The notes below the pieces were generated by a model. It had not been told where the DNA came from. It searched no databases and was given only the letters and a program-made list of their open reading frames with translations. 33,732 nt of DNA from a virus: the IMG/VR virus record IMGVR_UViG_3300037486_000296, positions 1-33,732 of that record; one strand, 5' to 3'. Shown piece by piece: positions 22,005 to 28,309 of this stretch. The translations under genes were made by a program, and so were the position numbers. Numbering within the stretch: the first letter of the stretch is position 1; the number at the start of each line of letters is the position of its first letter.

Positions 22005-22315
22005 TGAGTACGCTTTCACAGTTTGTCACCCAAAGTTCAATTAAAACAATTCAAAGAGGTGTTTTAACTATTGTCGGAACAGGTACTTTTGCCTCTGGAA
22101 CTATTACCGCTGTAGACACAACAAAAACAACCCTCAATCACCTTGGCAATACTGCAGGCAGTTCTAATGCTGTTGGTACTATTAAACCTGATCTTGCAAG
22201 TATGGGTATATACATTTCACTTATAAACAGCACGACGGTTTACGCGCAAAGGAACACTCCAGGTACTAGTGGACTTAGTAACACTGTTAGCTATGAAGTA
22301 ATTGAATACAATTGA
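22004..22315 (+). CDS. Small fibre-tip protein (beta-rich)
   Basis: 103 residues, Thr/Ser/Val-rich and beta in character. SIKTIQRGVLTIVGTGTFAS, then TITAVDTTKTTLNHLGN and MGIYISLINSTTVYAQRN, ending VSYEVIEYN, is a layout I know from small tail proteins of many phages (residues 'IK.IQ.G...i', 'L..S.....R.....vsyeVieF'). It is probably a distal tail or baseplate-hub accessory. It overlaps the preceding fibre gene by one base and ends two bases before the next ATG. Confidence 0.7.
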   Translation: MSTLSQFVTQSSIKTIQRGVLTIVGTGTFASGTITAVDTTKTTLNHLGNTAGSSNAVGTIKPDLASMGIYISLINSTTVYAQRNTPGTSGLSNTVSYEVIEYN

Positions 22316-22316
22316 C

Positions 22317-22487
22317 ATGGAACCATTTTACTACGCGCAGATTAGCATCAATAACCAGTGTTACGCAGTTACGCAAACAGCGGGTGAAATTAATCAGCAA
22401 GATATGATTCGTATTGATAGCTATGACTTAAGCCTTCTTGGAAAAACTTGGCAAGACGGACAGTGGATTTCTCCGCCAGAAGTTTAA
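22317..22487 (+). CDS. Small 56-aa protein after the fibre array
   Basis: 56 residues from ATG 22317, one base after the previous stop; an in-frame TTG at 22302 is less likely. MEPFYYAQISINNQCYAVTQ and a C-terminal LLGKTWQDGQWISPP motif resemble short proteins that accompany cyanophage fibre genes; the Trp-containing tail looks like a binding peptide. No function is known to me. Confidence 0.65.
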   Translation: MEPFYYAQISINNQCYAVTQTAGEINQQDMIRIDSYDLSLLGKTWQDGQWISPPEV

Positions 22488-22531
22488 ATTAAAACAAATC
22501 ATAGGTTTACTTGAAAATATACAAGAATTTT

Positions 22532-22548
22532 ATTGTAAAATTTACAAT
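22532..22548. promoter_or_regulatory. Perfect 17-base AT-rich palindrome before the endolysin
   Basis: ATTGTAAA and TTTACAAT around a single A form an exact dyad 29 bases before the ATG at 22578. It contains TACAAT (22543-22548), a -10-like box whose distance to the start fits the pattern of the window. It is too AT-rich for a terminator; an operator or a bidirectional promoter element is likely. Confidence 0.5.
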
Positions 22549-22577
22549 AAAAAATTGCGATTTGGCATTAAATAACC

Positions 22578-23690
22578 ATGACAATAAAACTTGCAGATGC
22601 AGCGGAATATTTTAAAAAATTACCGCATCAAATTGATGCGTGGAATTGGCTTGAAACACAGACCTCAAAGGAAGTATTAGAAAAATTTGCCGTCAAATAT
22701 CGCACAGCGCTACAACCGGTAGCAACTTACTCAAATACCTGGGACGGCGTAATAAAAGCAGCTAAAGACGCTGGAGCAAAATACCCAGAATGTGTAGCTG
22801 CTCAGTGGGCCTTGGAATCAAATTGGGGAAAGGACACCTCAGGTACGCATAATTACTACGGCCTTAAGGGATCTGGCACGTCAGTAAATACACAGGAATT
22901 TATTAACGGTCAATGGGTAACAATCAAGGCTGGGTTTATTGATTTTCCAGATCTTTATACCTGCACTTGCTACTTAGTTGATAGGTGGTACAAAGACTAC
23001 GGTACATATAAGGGTGTTAACCGGGCCACAAGTAGAAATAACTGTGCCAACTTGTTGGTTTCAGAAGGGTACGCTACAGATCCAGGGTATAGTACTAAAT
23101 TAATTCAGATCCTGGACAGGCAGCTTGGTACTCCCGGCGGCAATACAACTGATGTAGTCACGTCAAAAACCCTGTCTGTACCTTACTTTTATCAGCTTGA
23201 TAATGTATCTGGCACCGGTTATCGCGAGTGTTTTTCCTCTAGCTGCGCGATGATCTCGGCTTATTATGGCCTGGTCAAAACTGATGACGAGTACAATAAA
23301 ATCCGCGCCAAGTACGGAGACACTACAAATAAAGACGCACAGCTAGCCGCGTTACATTCCCTGGGACTCAAGGCAAAATTTATTACCAACGGCAATGCTG
23401 CCTTGTTGGAAAATGAATTACGCAATGGCAGGCCAGTAGCAGTTGGTTGGCTGCACCAGGGGAATATCAATTACCCAACTGGGGGTGGCCACTGGACTTG
23501 TTGTGTAGGTTTCACGCCTGATGTGTTTGTTCACAATGACCCAAATGGGGAGGCAGATATGGTAAACGGAGGGTACGTTAGCAACTCTGCTTCGCGAGGC
23601 AAAGGTGTTAAGTACAGCAGGAAAAATTGGCTGCGCCGTTGGGAATGCGATGGCAACAATACAGGCTGGGCAATTATCGTATCAAAGTGA
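22578..23690 (+). CDS. Two-domain endolysin: glucosaminidase plus C39-like peptidase
   Basis: 370 residues. Residues 1-48 are a helical lead (LADAAEYFKKLPHQIDAWNW). Residues 50-182 are a FlgJ/LytG-like N-acetylglucosaminidase domain with E80 in WALESNWG and HNYYGLKG after it. Residues 197-370 are a cysteine peptidase C39_2-like domain: VPYFYQLDN, nucleophile C218 in RECFSSSCAM, H305 in GGHWTCCVGF and D321 in VHNDPNGE, all in the expected order. The protein would cut glycan and peptide of the host wall. No signal peptide, so holin-dependent. It is followed by a small gene with a 4-base overlap (GTGA). Confidence 0.85.
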   Translation: MTIKLADAAEYFKKLPHQIDAWNWLETQTSKEVLEKFAVKYRTALQPVATYSNTWDGVIKAAKDAGAKYPECVAAQWALESNWGKDTSGTHNYYGLKGSGTSVNTQEFINGQWVTIKAGFIDFPDLYTCTCYLVDRWYKDYGTYKGVNRATSRNNCANLLVSEGYATDPGYSTKLIQILDRQLGTPGGNTTDVVTSKTLSVPYFYQLDNVSGTGYRECFSSSCAMISAYYGLVKTDDEYNKIRAKYGDTTNKDAQLAALHSLGLKAKFITNGNAALLENELRNGRPVAVGWLHQGNINYPTGGGHWTCCVGFTPDVFVHNDPNGEADMVNGGYVSNSASRGKGVKYSRKNWLRRWECDGNNTGWAIIVSK

Positions 23691-23848
23691 AACGTAATAA
23701 AGATTTAAGACTTCGCATCAATATGTGCTGGGAAGTTGGCGACGAAAAAAAATGCGTAACCCTCAGTAAAGAAGAGGCTTACGCAACTAAAAAATGGGTT
23801 GAAGACAATGATGGCGTCGTGTTTTGGACACAGGTCTTGCCTAATTAA
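23687..23848 (+). CDS. Small 53-aa conserved-type protein overlapping the endolysin
   Basis: 53 residues from GTG 23687, overlapping the endolysin stop as GTGA; a longer start inside the endolysin is unlikely. The N-terminus is basic (MKRNKDLRLRINMCWEVGDE), followed by LSKEEAYATKKWVEDNDGVV, a helical segment. Such short, basic-then-acidic proteins occur downstream of lysins in cyanophages. Function unknown; it may modulate lysis. It is convergent with the holin-like gene, with no space between the stops. Confidence 0.7.
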   Translation: MKRNKDLRLRINMCWEVGDEKKCVTLSKEEAYATKKWVEDNDGVVFWTQVLPN

Positions 23849-24013
23849 TCAGCGTTGCTTGGCACGACCAATTACCAAACCGCCAATCTCAATAAGCCTG
23901 TAGAGCTTGCGGACAACTTTGTCATCCTTGGGAGTTGGCGTTAACGCACAGATTGCGGAGCAAGCAGCATGGATAGCCAGTGCTACTTCCAGGTATTTAT
24001 TGAGGTGTTCCAT
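23849..24013 (-). CDS. Holin-like small membrane-associated protein (54 aa)
   Basis: 54 residues, too short for common gene calling. MEHLNKYLEVALAIHAACSA, then ICALTPTPKDDKVVRKLYRL and IEIGGLVIGRAKQR: an N-terminal hydrophobic helix (residues 7-24), a TPTPKDD turn, and a second amphipathic helix with a basic end. I recall this turn and pattern from small phage proteins annotated as holin-like or unknown membrane proteins. It would pair with the endolysin next to it, although it is encoded on the opposite strand. A -10-like TAGAAT lies 24 bases upstream. Function is inferred. Confidence 0.65.
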   Translation of the reverse strand: MEHLNKYLEVALAIHAACSAICALTPTPKDDKVVRKLYRLIEIGGLVIGRAKQR

Positions 24014-24037
24014 GGGACAACCTTAGTGGATTTTTAT

Positions 24038-24043
24038 ATTCTA
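24038..24043 (-). promoter_or_regulatory. -10-like TAGAAT for the holin-like gene
   Basis: On the minus strand TAGAAT ends 24 bases before the ATG at 24013. Confidence 0.4.
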
Positions 24044-24054
24044 CGCCTAGCTAT

Positions 24055-24195
24055 TTAATCCTCATAGATACGGCACTCTTGCGCCCATGGTTCTGTTTCA
24101 CAGTATTGCTTAAAGGATTTTGTTGGGCACTTATCGATGTCAATTTGACATTGCTTGAACAGTTTACAGATCAACCAGTTGTAGAACTTAATCAC
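24055..24195 (-). CDS. 46-aa cysteine-rich small protein
   Basis: 46 codons from GTG 24195 to TAA 24055. The start overlaps the stop of the upstream minus-strand gene as GTGA, a typical coupled arrangement. Five Cys (residues 10, 16, 23, 32, 41) are spread evenly: MIKFYNWLICKLFKQC, DIDKCPTKSFKQYC, WAQECRIYED. The N-terminal 14 residues are amphipathic. The spacing is not that of a standard zinc knuckle, but the Cys number suggests metal or disulfide. No family recognised. The plus-strand frame that crosses it is a shadow. Confidence 0.6.
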   Translation of the reverse strand: MIKFYNWLICKLFKQCQIDIDKCPTKSFKQYCETEPWAQECRIYED

Positions 24196-24932
24196 GGCAC
24201 TGTAGTAAAGGGTACAAGGAAGGCAGGGAAGCGGTCGTCAGCCTGGTGCTCACGCTGCCATGCTTCTTCCCATTCGCTTAAAGAATGATCATGAACATCC
24301 TGGCCTTCATAGAATTCCGTGTGATCATTCAAAATAAAATCGTCGTTTTCTAGTAGTACATACGTAAAGTTTTCCAGCAGCAAAACAAAGTCGCCACTTG
24401 GAAACTCAATAACAACACCCACTTCATAGTCCAAGGGTTCATTTCGTGTTGTTGAAATGCACAAGAGGTATGTCCCTTGATTCAAGGGGTAATACCTGTC
24501 ATCACCCTTGTCAAGGCGATTGGGATTGAAGTTGTTATACAGATCTGACTGGGCATTCATAACGTGCCCCACATAGGGATTGTTGATTTCCCCATCGACT
24601 GTTGTAGTAATGCTGTCGTCTTGAAAGATTCCTCTGCCTTCAATTGGGTTGAGGTTTAAATCGTACACAGATGTGTTGATGTATTTAGGCCTTCGCCCAC
24701 CTTTTGCAATAATGATCCAGGCATTGGAAGTGATTGTGAAACTAAACCAATGGTTATAAGTTCCGCCACCGTAACCACCAAAGGACAATTGATTGGTATC
24801 ACTGCGACCAATCACCTGGTTCTTAGGCCCTAAGCTTCCCTTTAAATTACGCAGAGACAGCTGACTAAACTGCCCCATATTTAAAGGATTGTCCTGCGTC
24901 CTTTGACGTTGAACATCCTGACTACGTGCCAT
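24192..24932 (-). CDS. Conserved-type protein of unknown function (246 aa)
   Basis: 246 residues, acidic. The N-terminal 60 residues are polar; the middle contains beta-like strands with aromatic residues (SFGGYGGGTYNHWFSFTI, then NAWIIIAKGGRRPKYINTSV), followed by FNPNRLDKGDDRYYPLNQGT and LLCISTTRNEPLDYEVGVVI. This resembles a carbohydrate-binding or pre-peptidase-like beta sandwich, and cyanophages carry comparable virion proteins. No catalytic residues can be named. It is preceded by a -10-like TAGAAT and coupled to the Cys-rich gene by a 4-base overlap. Confidence 0.65.
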   Translation of the reverse strand: MARSQDVQRQRTQDNPLNMGQFSQLSLRNLKGSLGPKNQVIGRSDTNQLSFGGYGGGTYNHWFSFTITSNAWIIIAKGGRRPKYINTSVYDLNLNPIEGRGIFQDDSITTTVDGEINNPYVGHVMNAQSDLYNNFNPNRLDKGDDRYYPLNQGTYLLCISTTRNEPLDYEVGVVIEFPSGDFVLLLENFTYVLLENDDFILNDHTEFYEGQDVHDHSLSEWEEAWQREHQADDRFPAFLVPFTTVP

Positions 24933-24957
24933 TTATATTTTGTAAACCTTTAAATGT

Positions 24958-24963
24958 ATTCTA
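24958..24963 (-). promoter_or_regulatory. -10-like TAGAAT for the 246-aa gene
   Basis: TAGAAT on the minus strand overlaps the TAG stop of the upstream gene and ends 25 bases before the ATG at 24932. Confidence 0.4.
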
Positions 24964-25623
24964 CTCGTCTGGTATTTCTGTATCTTTTGGAAACGTTATG
25001 GTATTACGAAACACTTGATTGAATACCAGGGGCTGCTCTTTATTTTTGCCATAGGCCATAAGTTTTTCCGCCTCGAAAGTCAACTCAAACGGATGAACAC
25101 TTTCAGGTGGGATGGCTCTATTCCAGCTGGAGACTAGGTGCAGGGGGTTGCCACACCTTGGATTTCCGCAAGTGCGTGTCACAATCATTCCCCCCACATC
25201 CCCCCAGGCGCAGTTGTAGAGGGCCTTGTGGAAGCTCAGGTTCTCTGCCTTTTGGTGGCTGTAGGCAGACCGATAGGAGGGCATACACACACGCCTGGGG
25301 GCGTATGGGCCAGGAGCATCAATGGTCCAGCAGTCCCCTGGGGCGCCAACCGTGATTTTCTTCCACAGTTTTTGGTACTTGGATTTGTATTCAACGTGGA
25401 GGTAGTTGATATCAAAGCCACAAATATTGGATTGAATTTTATGGACGCAGTGGTAGCACCAATTATTTATGTTGTCCCTGATGGTATGGCCATGAGGGCA
25501 AACGAAACCGTGGTAGTACCCATGGTCACTCAGGGCGGTGTCGTCAAGCTGATCGATTTTTGGCACGAAGCGAAAATTAACAGTTTCAAGCAGTTTTTTT
25601 TCGGACCGGTGGAGGTTAGCCAT
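24961..25623 (-). CDS. Zinc-binding HNH-like protein (220 aa)
   Basis: 220 residues. Residues about 40-65 have the pattern CPHGHTIRDNINNWCYHC, a Cys/His zinc cluster. Residues 150-168 (TCGNPRCGNPLHLV) match the second half of an HNH_3-type nuclease: C-N-P-x-C-x-N-P-x-H-L; the first catalytic His, usually 'HtC', is replaced by Arg (TRTC), so activity is doubtful. The middle KYQKLWKKITVGAPGDCWTI corresponds to the 'CWiwtg' lead of those nucleases. Cyanophages carry similar proteins. It has two bases to the upstream gene and probably a shared transcript. Confidence 0.65.
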   Translation of the reverse strand: MANLHRSEKKLLETVNFRFVPKIDQLDDTALSDHGYYHGFVCPHGHTIRDNINNWCYHCVHKIQSNICGFDINYLHVEYKSKYQKLWKKITVGAPGDCWTIDAPGPYAPRRVCMPSYRSAYSHQKAENLSFHKALYNCAWGDVGGMIVTRTCGNPRCGNPLHLVSSWNRAIPPESVHPFELTFEAEKLMAYGKNKEQPLVFNQVFRNTITFPKDTEIPDE

Positions 25624-25625
25624 TG

Positions 25626-26006
25626 CTAAGCAAAAAGTTCTTGAAAGGAAGGGTGTTTAGTTTTTTGCGCATGTTTCTTACTTGCGACCAATTTTTTCCT
25701 ATTGTCCTTTTCCTTGTTTGAGTACTCGTGTACTACGTCGGTCTTGACTGGGTCCGCACCAGTACGCAAGTAGTACACCACACGGTGCGCGAGGTAGACA
25801 ACGTTATCGATGCAGACCATGTAATAGCCGCTGACCTTGTTGAGGCGGCCTGCCTGGCTGCCAGCGGGGTTGCATGCCTTCTTGACGCGCCACTCCAGGC
25901 CACTGGGGTACTGGTCGGAAAGCTGCAGCAACTCTTGGACGCGCCAGAGAGGCGGCATTTCCTTGTGGTTGCGGGACATCTGGAGGGCGTTGGGGCTCCA
26001 AAACAT
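25626..26006 (-). CDS. Degenerate HNH-type homing protein
   Basis: Product of about 126 residues from ATG 26006; TTG 26033 and ATG 25979 are alternative starts in frame. ELLQLSDQYPSGLEWRVKKA, AGRLNKVSGYYMVCIDNVVY and LAHRVVYYLRTGADPVKTDV follow the order of phage HNH homing nucleases (G..WR, then strands, then LAHR..w.l..G), with VVHEYSNKEKDNRKKL at the place of 'V.H.DgN..nN...NL', where His is kept (VVHEYSN). It is Lys-rich at the C-terminus. Base composition here is GC-rich on the opposite frames, which generates shadow ORFs. Only two bases separate it from the next gene. Confidence 0.6.
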   Translation of the reverse strand: MFWSPNALQMSRNHKEMPPLWRVQELLQLSDQYPSGLEWRVKKACNPAGSQAGRLNKVSGYYMVCIDNVVYLAHRVVYYLRTGADPVKTDVVHEYSNKEKDNRKKLVASKKHAQKTKHPSFQELFA

Positions 26007-26070
26007 AGTAATGGGCGAGCCGCGGGGAGTCAAGCGTGCAGAAAAACCTGAGAATAGGCCTTTTTATTCT

Positions 26071-26175
26071 TTATATATGGTTAGATGACGCCGCTTGACC
26101 AAAGTGTACGTACTTTATTTCTCTTTGCTTTCCCTCCGAACTTTCAGACATTACACCCTTTAACCACAGTGTCAT
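26071..26175 (-). CDS. Possible 34-aa peptide
   Basis: ATG at 26175 to TAA at 26071, 34 codons, in an otherwise empty 312-base gap. MTLWLKGVMSESSEGKQREI continues KYVHFGQAASSNHI. A TAAGGC sequence lies just before the ATG, and a second in-frame ATG has AAAGGG four bases upstream. A TAGAAT (26200-26205 on the minus strand) ends 24 bases before the start, the same spacing as elsewhere. No homologue known; a small early protein is possible. The plus-strand frame over this gap is not coding by any signal I see. Confidence 0.35.
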   Translation of the reverse strand: MTLWLKGVMSESSEGKQREIKYVHFGQAASSNHI

Positions 26176-26199
26176 TCGCCTTAGGGGGGAGTAGAAAGC

Positions 26200-26205
26200 A
26201 TTCTA
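26200..26205 (-). promoter_or_regulatory. -10-like TAGAAT before the 34-aa ORF
   Basis: TAGAAT on the minus strand ends 24 bases before the ATG at 26175; it is part of the small inverted repeat TAGAA-agca-TTCTA (26192-26205). Confidence 0.35.
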
Positions 26206-26256
26206 TTCTCTGTTCTTGCGCACCGCACTCGAGTCTCAACCCAAGATTTGGCACCC

Positions 26257-26293
26257 ACAAAAAAGGAGGCTGTTGTCGCAGCCCCCTCCTTGA
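26257..26293 (-). terminator. Strong terminator of the primase-speD-glycan operon
   Basis: Read on the minus strand, AAGGAGG pairs with CCTCCTT, with a GGG bulge, then CTG/CAG, around a CGACAA loop, and is followed by a run of T (26259-26264 as A on the plus strand). It lies just behind the cupin gene. Confidence 0.85.
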
Positions 26294-26318
26294 TTCAGCT
26301 CTCTGCAGGCCCTACGCC

Positions 26319-26660
26319 CTACTTGCGTCCGTAGTCGTCGCTCAGCCGGGTGATGTCCTCCTCATACAGCTGAGAGCCCCTCTGGACCTCAATTAACGTG
26401 AGTTCGGACTCTCCAGCCTCAAGCCGGTGGACCTCTCCCCTGGGGATATGGGCCGTGGTGCCGGGGAAGGCGACCAGCTGCCGATCGCCTACCGTGATGG
26501 TCCCAGTTCCGGCCACGACAACCCAGTGTTCCTCACGGTGCTCATGCTTTTGAAGACTGAGCCTTTCGTGTGGCTTGACCGAGAGCGTTTTGACTTTGTA
26601 GTTGGGACCTGAGCAGATCGTTTCAAAGGATCCCCAGGGTCTTTCCTCCCGATACGTCAT
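26319..26660 (-). CDS. Mannose-6-phosphate isomerase type II-like cupin
   Basis: 113 residues, a single cupin domain. RPWGSFETICSG at the N-terminus, then VKTLSVKPHERLSLQKHEHR (metal ligands H and H.H), EEHWVVVAGTGTITVG, and HIPRGEVHRLEAGE with the last His; the end EVQRGSQLYEEDITRLSDDY is diagnostic of the C-terminal isomerase domain of PMI-GMP enzymes (MannoseP_isomer). It would interconvert fructose-6-P and mannose-6-P toward GDP-mannose. It overlaps the glycosyltransferase stop by 4 bases and the terminator follows. Together with gmd at the window edge it points to GDP-sugar metabolism. Confidence 0.85.
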   Translation of the reverse strand: MTYREERPWGSFETICSGPNYKVKTLSVKPHERLSLQKHEHREEHWVVVAGTGTITVGDRQLVAFPGTTAHIPRGEVHRLEAGESELTLIEVQRGSQLYEEDITRLSDDYGRK

Positions 26661-27925
26661 GCAGAGGCACCCGTCAGCGCTTTGCCTTCAGCTTTTTTCT
26701 GCTTCTTGCGCTTGCTGGTACGGATCTGAGGCTCCTTCTGGGTCGCAAGCACCTCTTTGAATACGTCGTCAAAATCAGATGCGACCGTATCCCAGTTGAA
26801 GCAGGTGTCCGTCACGCGGTCGTAGCAAGCTTGCGCCACCTCATCCAGTTGTTGACGATCTTCATACAGCTCGGTCAGGATGCTTGCCAGATGGTTGTCA
26901 TCTGGGCATGGCATGATCCGCCCAAAGTTGGTGTCCACATCTGCGTGAAGGTTGCGAATCAGGGGACCGCAGCCCTCAAAGATTTCCTTACATGAGGTGT
27001 GATCGGGTACAACCTGCGCTACGCGGCAGGCTGCATGCTCAAAGTTGACGAGGCCCCAGCCTTCACCCTTACAGGTATTTACACCCACGTCAGCGCAGTT
27101 GTAAATAACGTTAAGCAGCTCTACGTCCACAGAAGGACCGTTGGGAGTAGGTGCCGTCATGATGATGCGGCCATTCGGATCAAGCCCTTGACGCAGCATC
27201 TCCCGGTTAAAGAGAGGCATGATGTCCCAGCCCTGGTCCTTTTGTCCCATGTGCAAGTAAAGCTTGGCGTTCGGCTTGTCGACCGCAAACTTTGCAAACC
27301 CAGAAATAGTAAGGTCAATCCGCTTGCGGAACTGATTACGGTTCCCGTTAAAGACAATGAAGTCCTCTGGATTAAGACCCAGTTTTTTACGACATTCGGT
27401 TTTGTCCAGCGGATAGAACTGACCAGCGGTTACACCGTGGGGAATAACCCAGATGGGCTTCTCAACACCAGCGTTAATCGTTTCTTCTGCACCAAATTTT
27501 GTATAGCAAACTGCTGCGTCCCACTCGTTCATGGTATCGGTCAGGCAACCGTACCAGCCATAGGAATCCATGGGGTAGTAGCCCACAAATTTAAAGCCGA
27601 TTTGATCACGCAAATCCTTGATTTGAGCCCATTGGTTATTGATAATCCAACAGTCGTTGATTGTAAAAATTACGTCAGGACGCACCCGCTCTGTAATTTC
27701 ACGAATCCGCGCCTCACCAAACGGGGCAGTCTGGTACATGTTGGAGGCAGGGTACAGGAAATATTCCTTTTGCAATGGCGTGTGATCACCATGCCAGTTG
27801 CAACCCAACACGTGGATTTCGTACTTATCTTTGAGACGACTTAGCACGTTTTCGGTAACACGCGCAAAACCAGTGGTGGCAACAATATCACCAACCCACA
27901 AGAGCTTGGGTTTATTTTCAGTCAT
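26657..27925 (-). CDS. Glycosyltransferase family 4-like
   Basis: 422 residues, GT-B fold type. The N-terminal domain opens with KLLWVGDIVATTGFARVTEN, a nucleotide-sugar transferase start (G-x-x-x-G-F). VIPHGVTAGQFYPLDKTECR (residues about 165-185) is the GT4 linker, and the second domain has FIVFNGNRNQFRKRIDLTI, NCADVGVNTCKGEGWGLVNF and EHAACRVAQVVPDHTS, with the acceptor-side E-x7-E-like motif GEGWGLVNFE. The C-terminus is Lys-rich and unordered. It probably adds a sugar to a host polysaccharide or to a virion/DNA substrate. Substrate cannot be told. A TATACT box lies 23 bases upstream. Confidence 0.85.
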   Translation of the reverse strand: MTENKPKLLWVGDIVATTGFARVTENVLSRLKDKYEIHVLGCNWHGDHTPLQKEYFLYPASNMYQTAPFGEARIREITERVRPDVIFTINDCWIINNQWAQIKDLRDQIGFKFVGYYPMDSYGWYGCLTDTMNEWDAAVCYTKFGAEETINAGVEKPIWVIPHGVTAGQFYPLDKTECRKKLGLNPEDFIVFNGNRNQFRKRIDLTISGFAKFAVDKPNAKLYLHMGQKDQGWDIMPLFNREMLRQGLDPNGRIIMTAPTPNGPSVDVELLNVIYNCADVGVNTCKGEGWGLVNFEHAACRVAQVVPDHTSCKEIFEGCGPLIRNLHADVDTNFGRIMPCPDDNHLASILTELYEDRQQLDEVAQACYDRVTDTCFNWDTVASDFDDVFKEVLATQKEPQIRTSKRKKQKKAEGKALTGASA

Positions 27926-27948
27926 TTAGTTGTTTATTGACTGAAGAT

Positions 27949-27954
27949 AGTATA
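27949..27954 (-). promoter_or_regulatory. -10-like TATACT for the glycosyltransferase gene
   Basis: TATACT on the minus strand ends 23 bases before the ATG at 27925, within the 33-base gap after speD; it can start an internal transcript. Confidence 0.4.
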
Positions 27955-27958
27955 CAAA

Positions 27959-28309
27959 CTATTGCGGAGTTGTAGACCGCACTAGTTCTTTTTCCTCTGA
28001 TCGTTTCGATTTGAGTTTAGTTTTTAGGAATTCGGCAGCCTTGTGGGTGTTTGTTGTGTCACCACAGGTGTAGAGATCGATGGCTGCATAGCCCAGCTCA
28101 GGCCACGAATGGATAGAGGCATGTGATTCTGCCAGCAACGCAAGGAGTGTGACCCCTTGCGGCTCAAACTTTTCACCAAAGACACGCAGGATTTTTGCAC
28201 CTGCCATATTGAGGGCCACCTCAAGTAGGCGTTCAAGCTCCTCGTAGTTATCGAGGATAGCTTGATCGCACTCATAGAGATCAAGGATGAGGTGGCGTCC
28301 GTTGCTCAA
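27959..28309 (-). CDS. speD: S-adenosylmethionine decarboxylase, prokaryotic type
   Basis: 116 residues, the length of bacterial class 1b SpeD. HLILDLYECD near the start and AESHASIHSWPELGYAAIDL hold the self-cleavage site: E61-S62, where Ser62 becomes the pyruvoyl group, with H67/H68 region and C82 in LYTCGD as the processing and proton-donor residues. The enzyme makes decarboxylated AdoMet for spermidine synthesis. Cyanophages commonly carry it as a host-derived gene. It overlaps the primase-helicase by 4 bases (ATGA), so the two are coupled. Confidence 0.9.
   Translation of the reverse strand: MSNGRHLILDLYECDQAILDNYEELERLLEVALNMAGAKILRVFGEKFEPQGVTLLALLAESHASIHSWPELGYAAIDLYTCGDTTNTHKAAEFLKTKLKSKRSEEKELVRSTTPQ

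Noticed and set aside
24079-24288. 69-codon plus-strand frame
   Set aside because: Crosses the coupled Cys-rich gene and the end of the 246-aa gene on the minus strand; no start signal.
25107-26088. Several plus-strand open frames opposite the two HNH-like genes
   Set aside because: GC-rich shadows; Cys/Arg/His-rich composition and lack of start signals, while the minus strand carries zinc-finger and HNH motifs.
26085-26396. Plus-strand 103-codon frame over the gap after the cupin gene
   Set aside because: It runs through the minus-strand terminator and into the cupin gene; composition is not protein-like.
26999-27844. 281-codon plus-strand frame opposite the glycosyltransferase
   Set aside because: Shadow; the minus strand has clear GT4 motifs.
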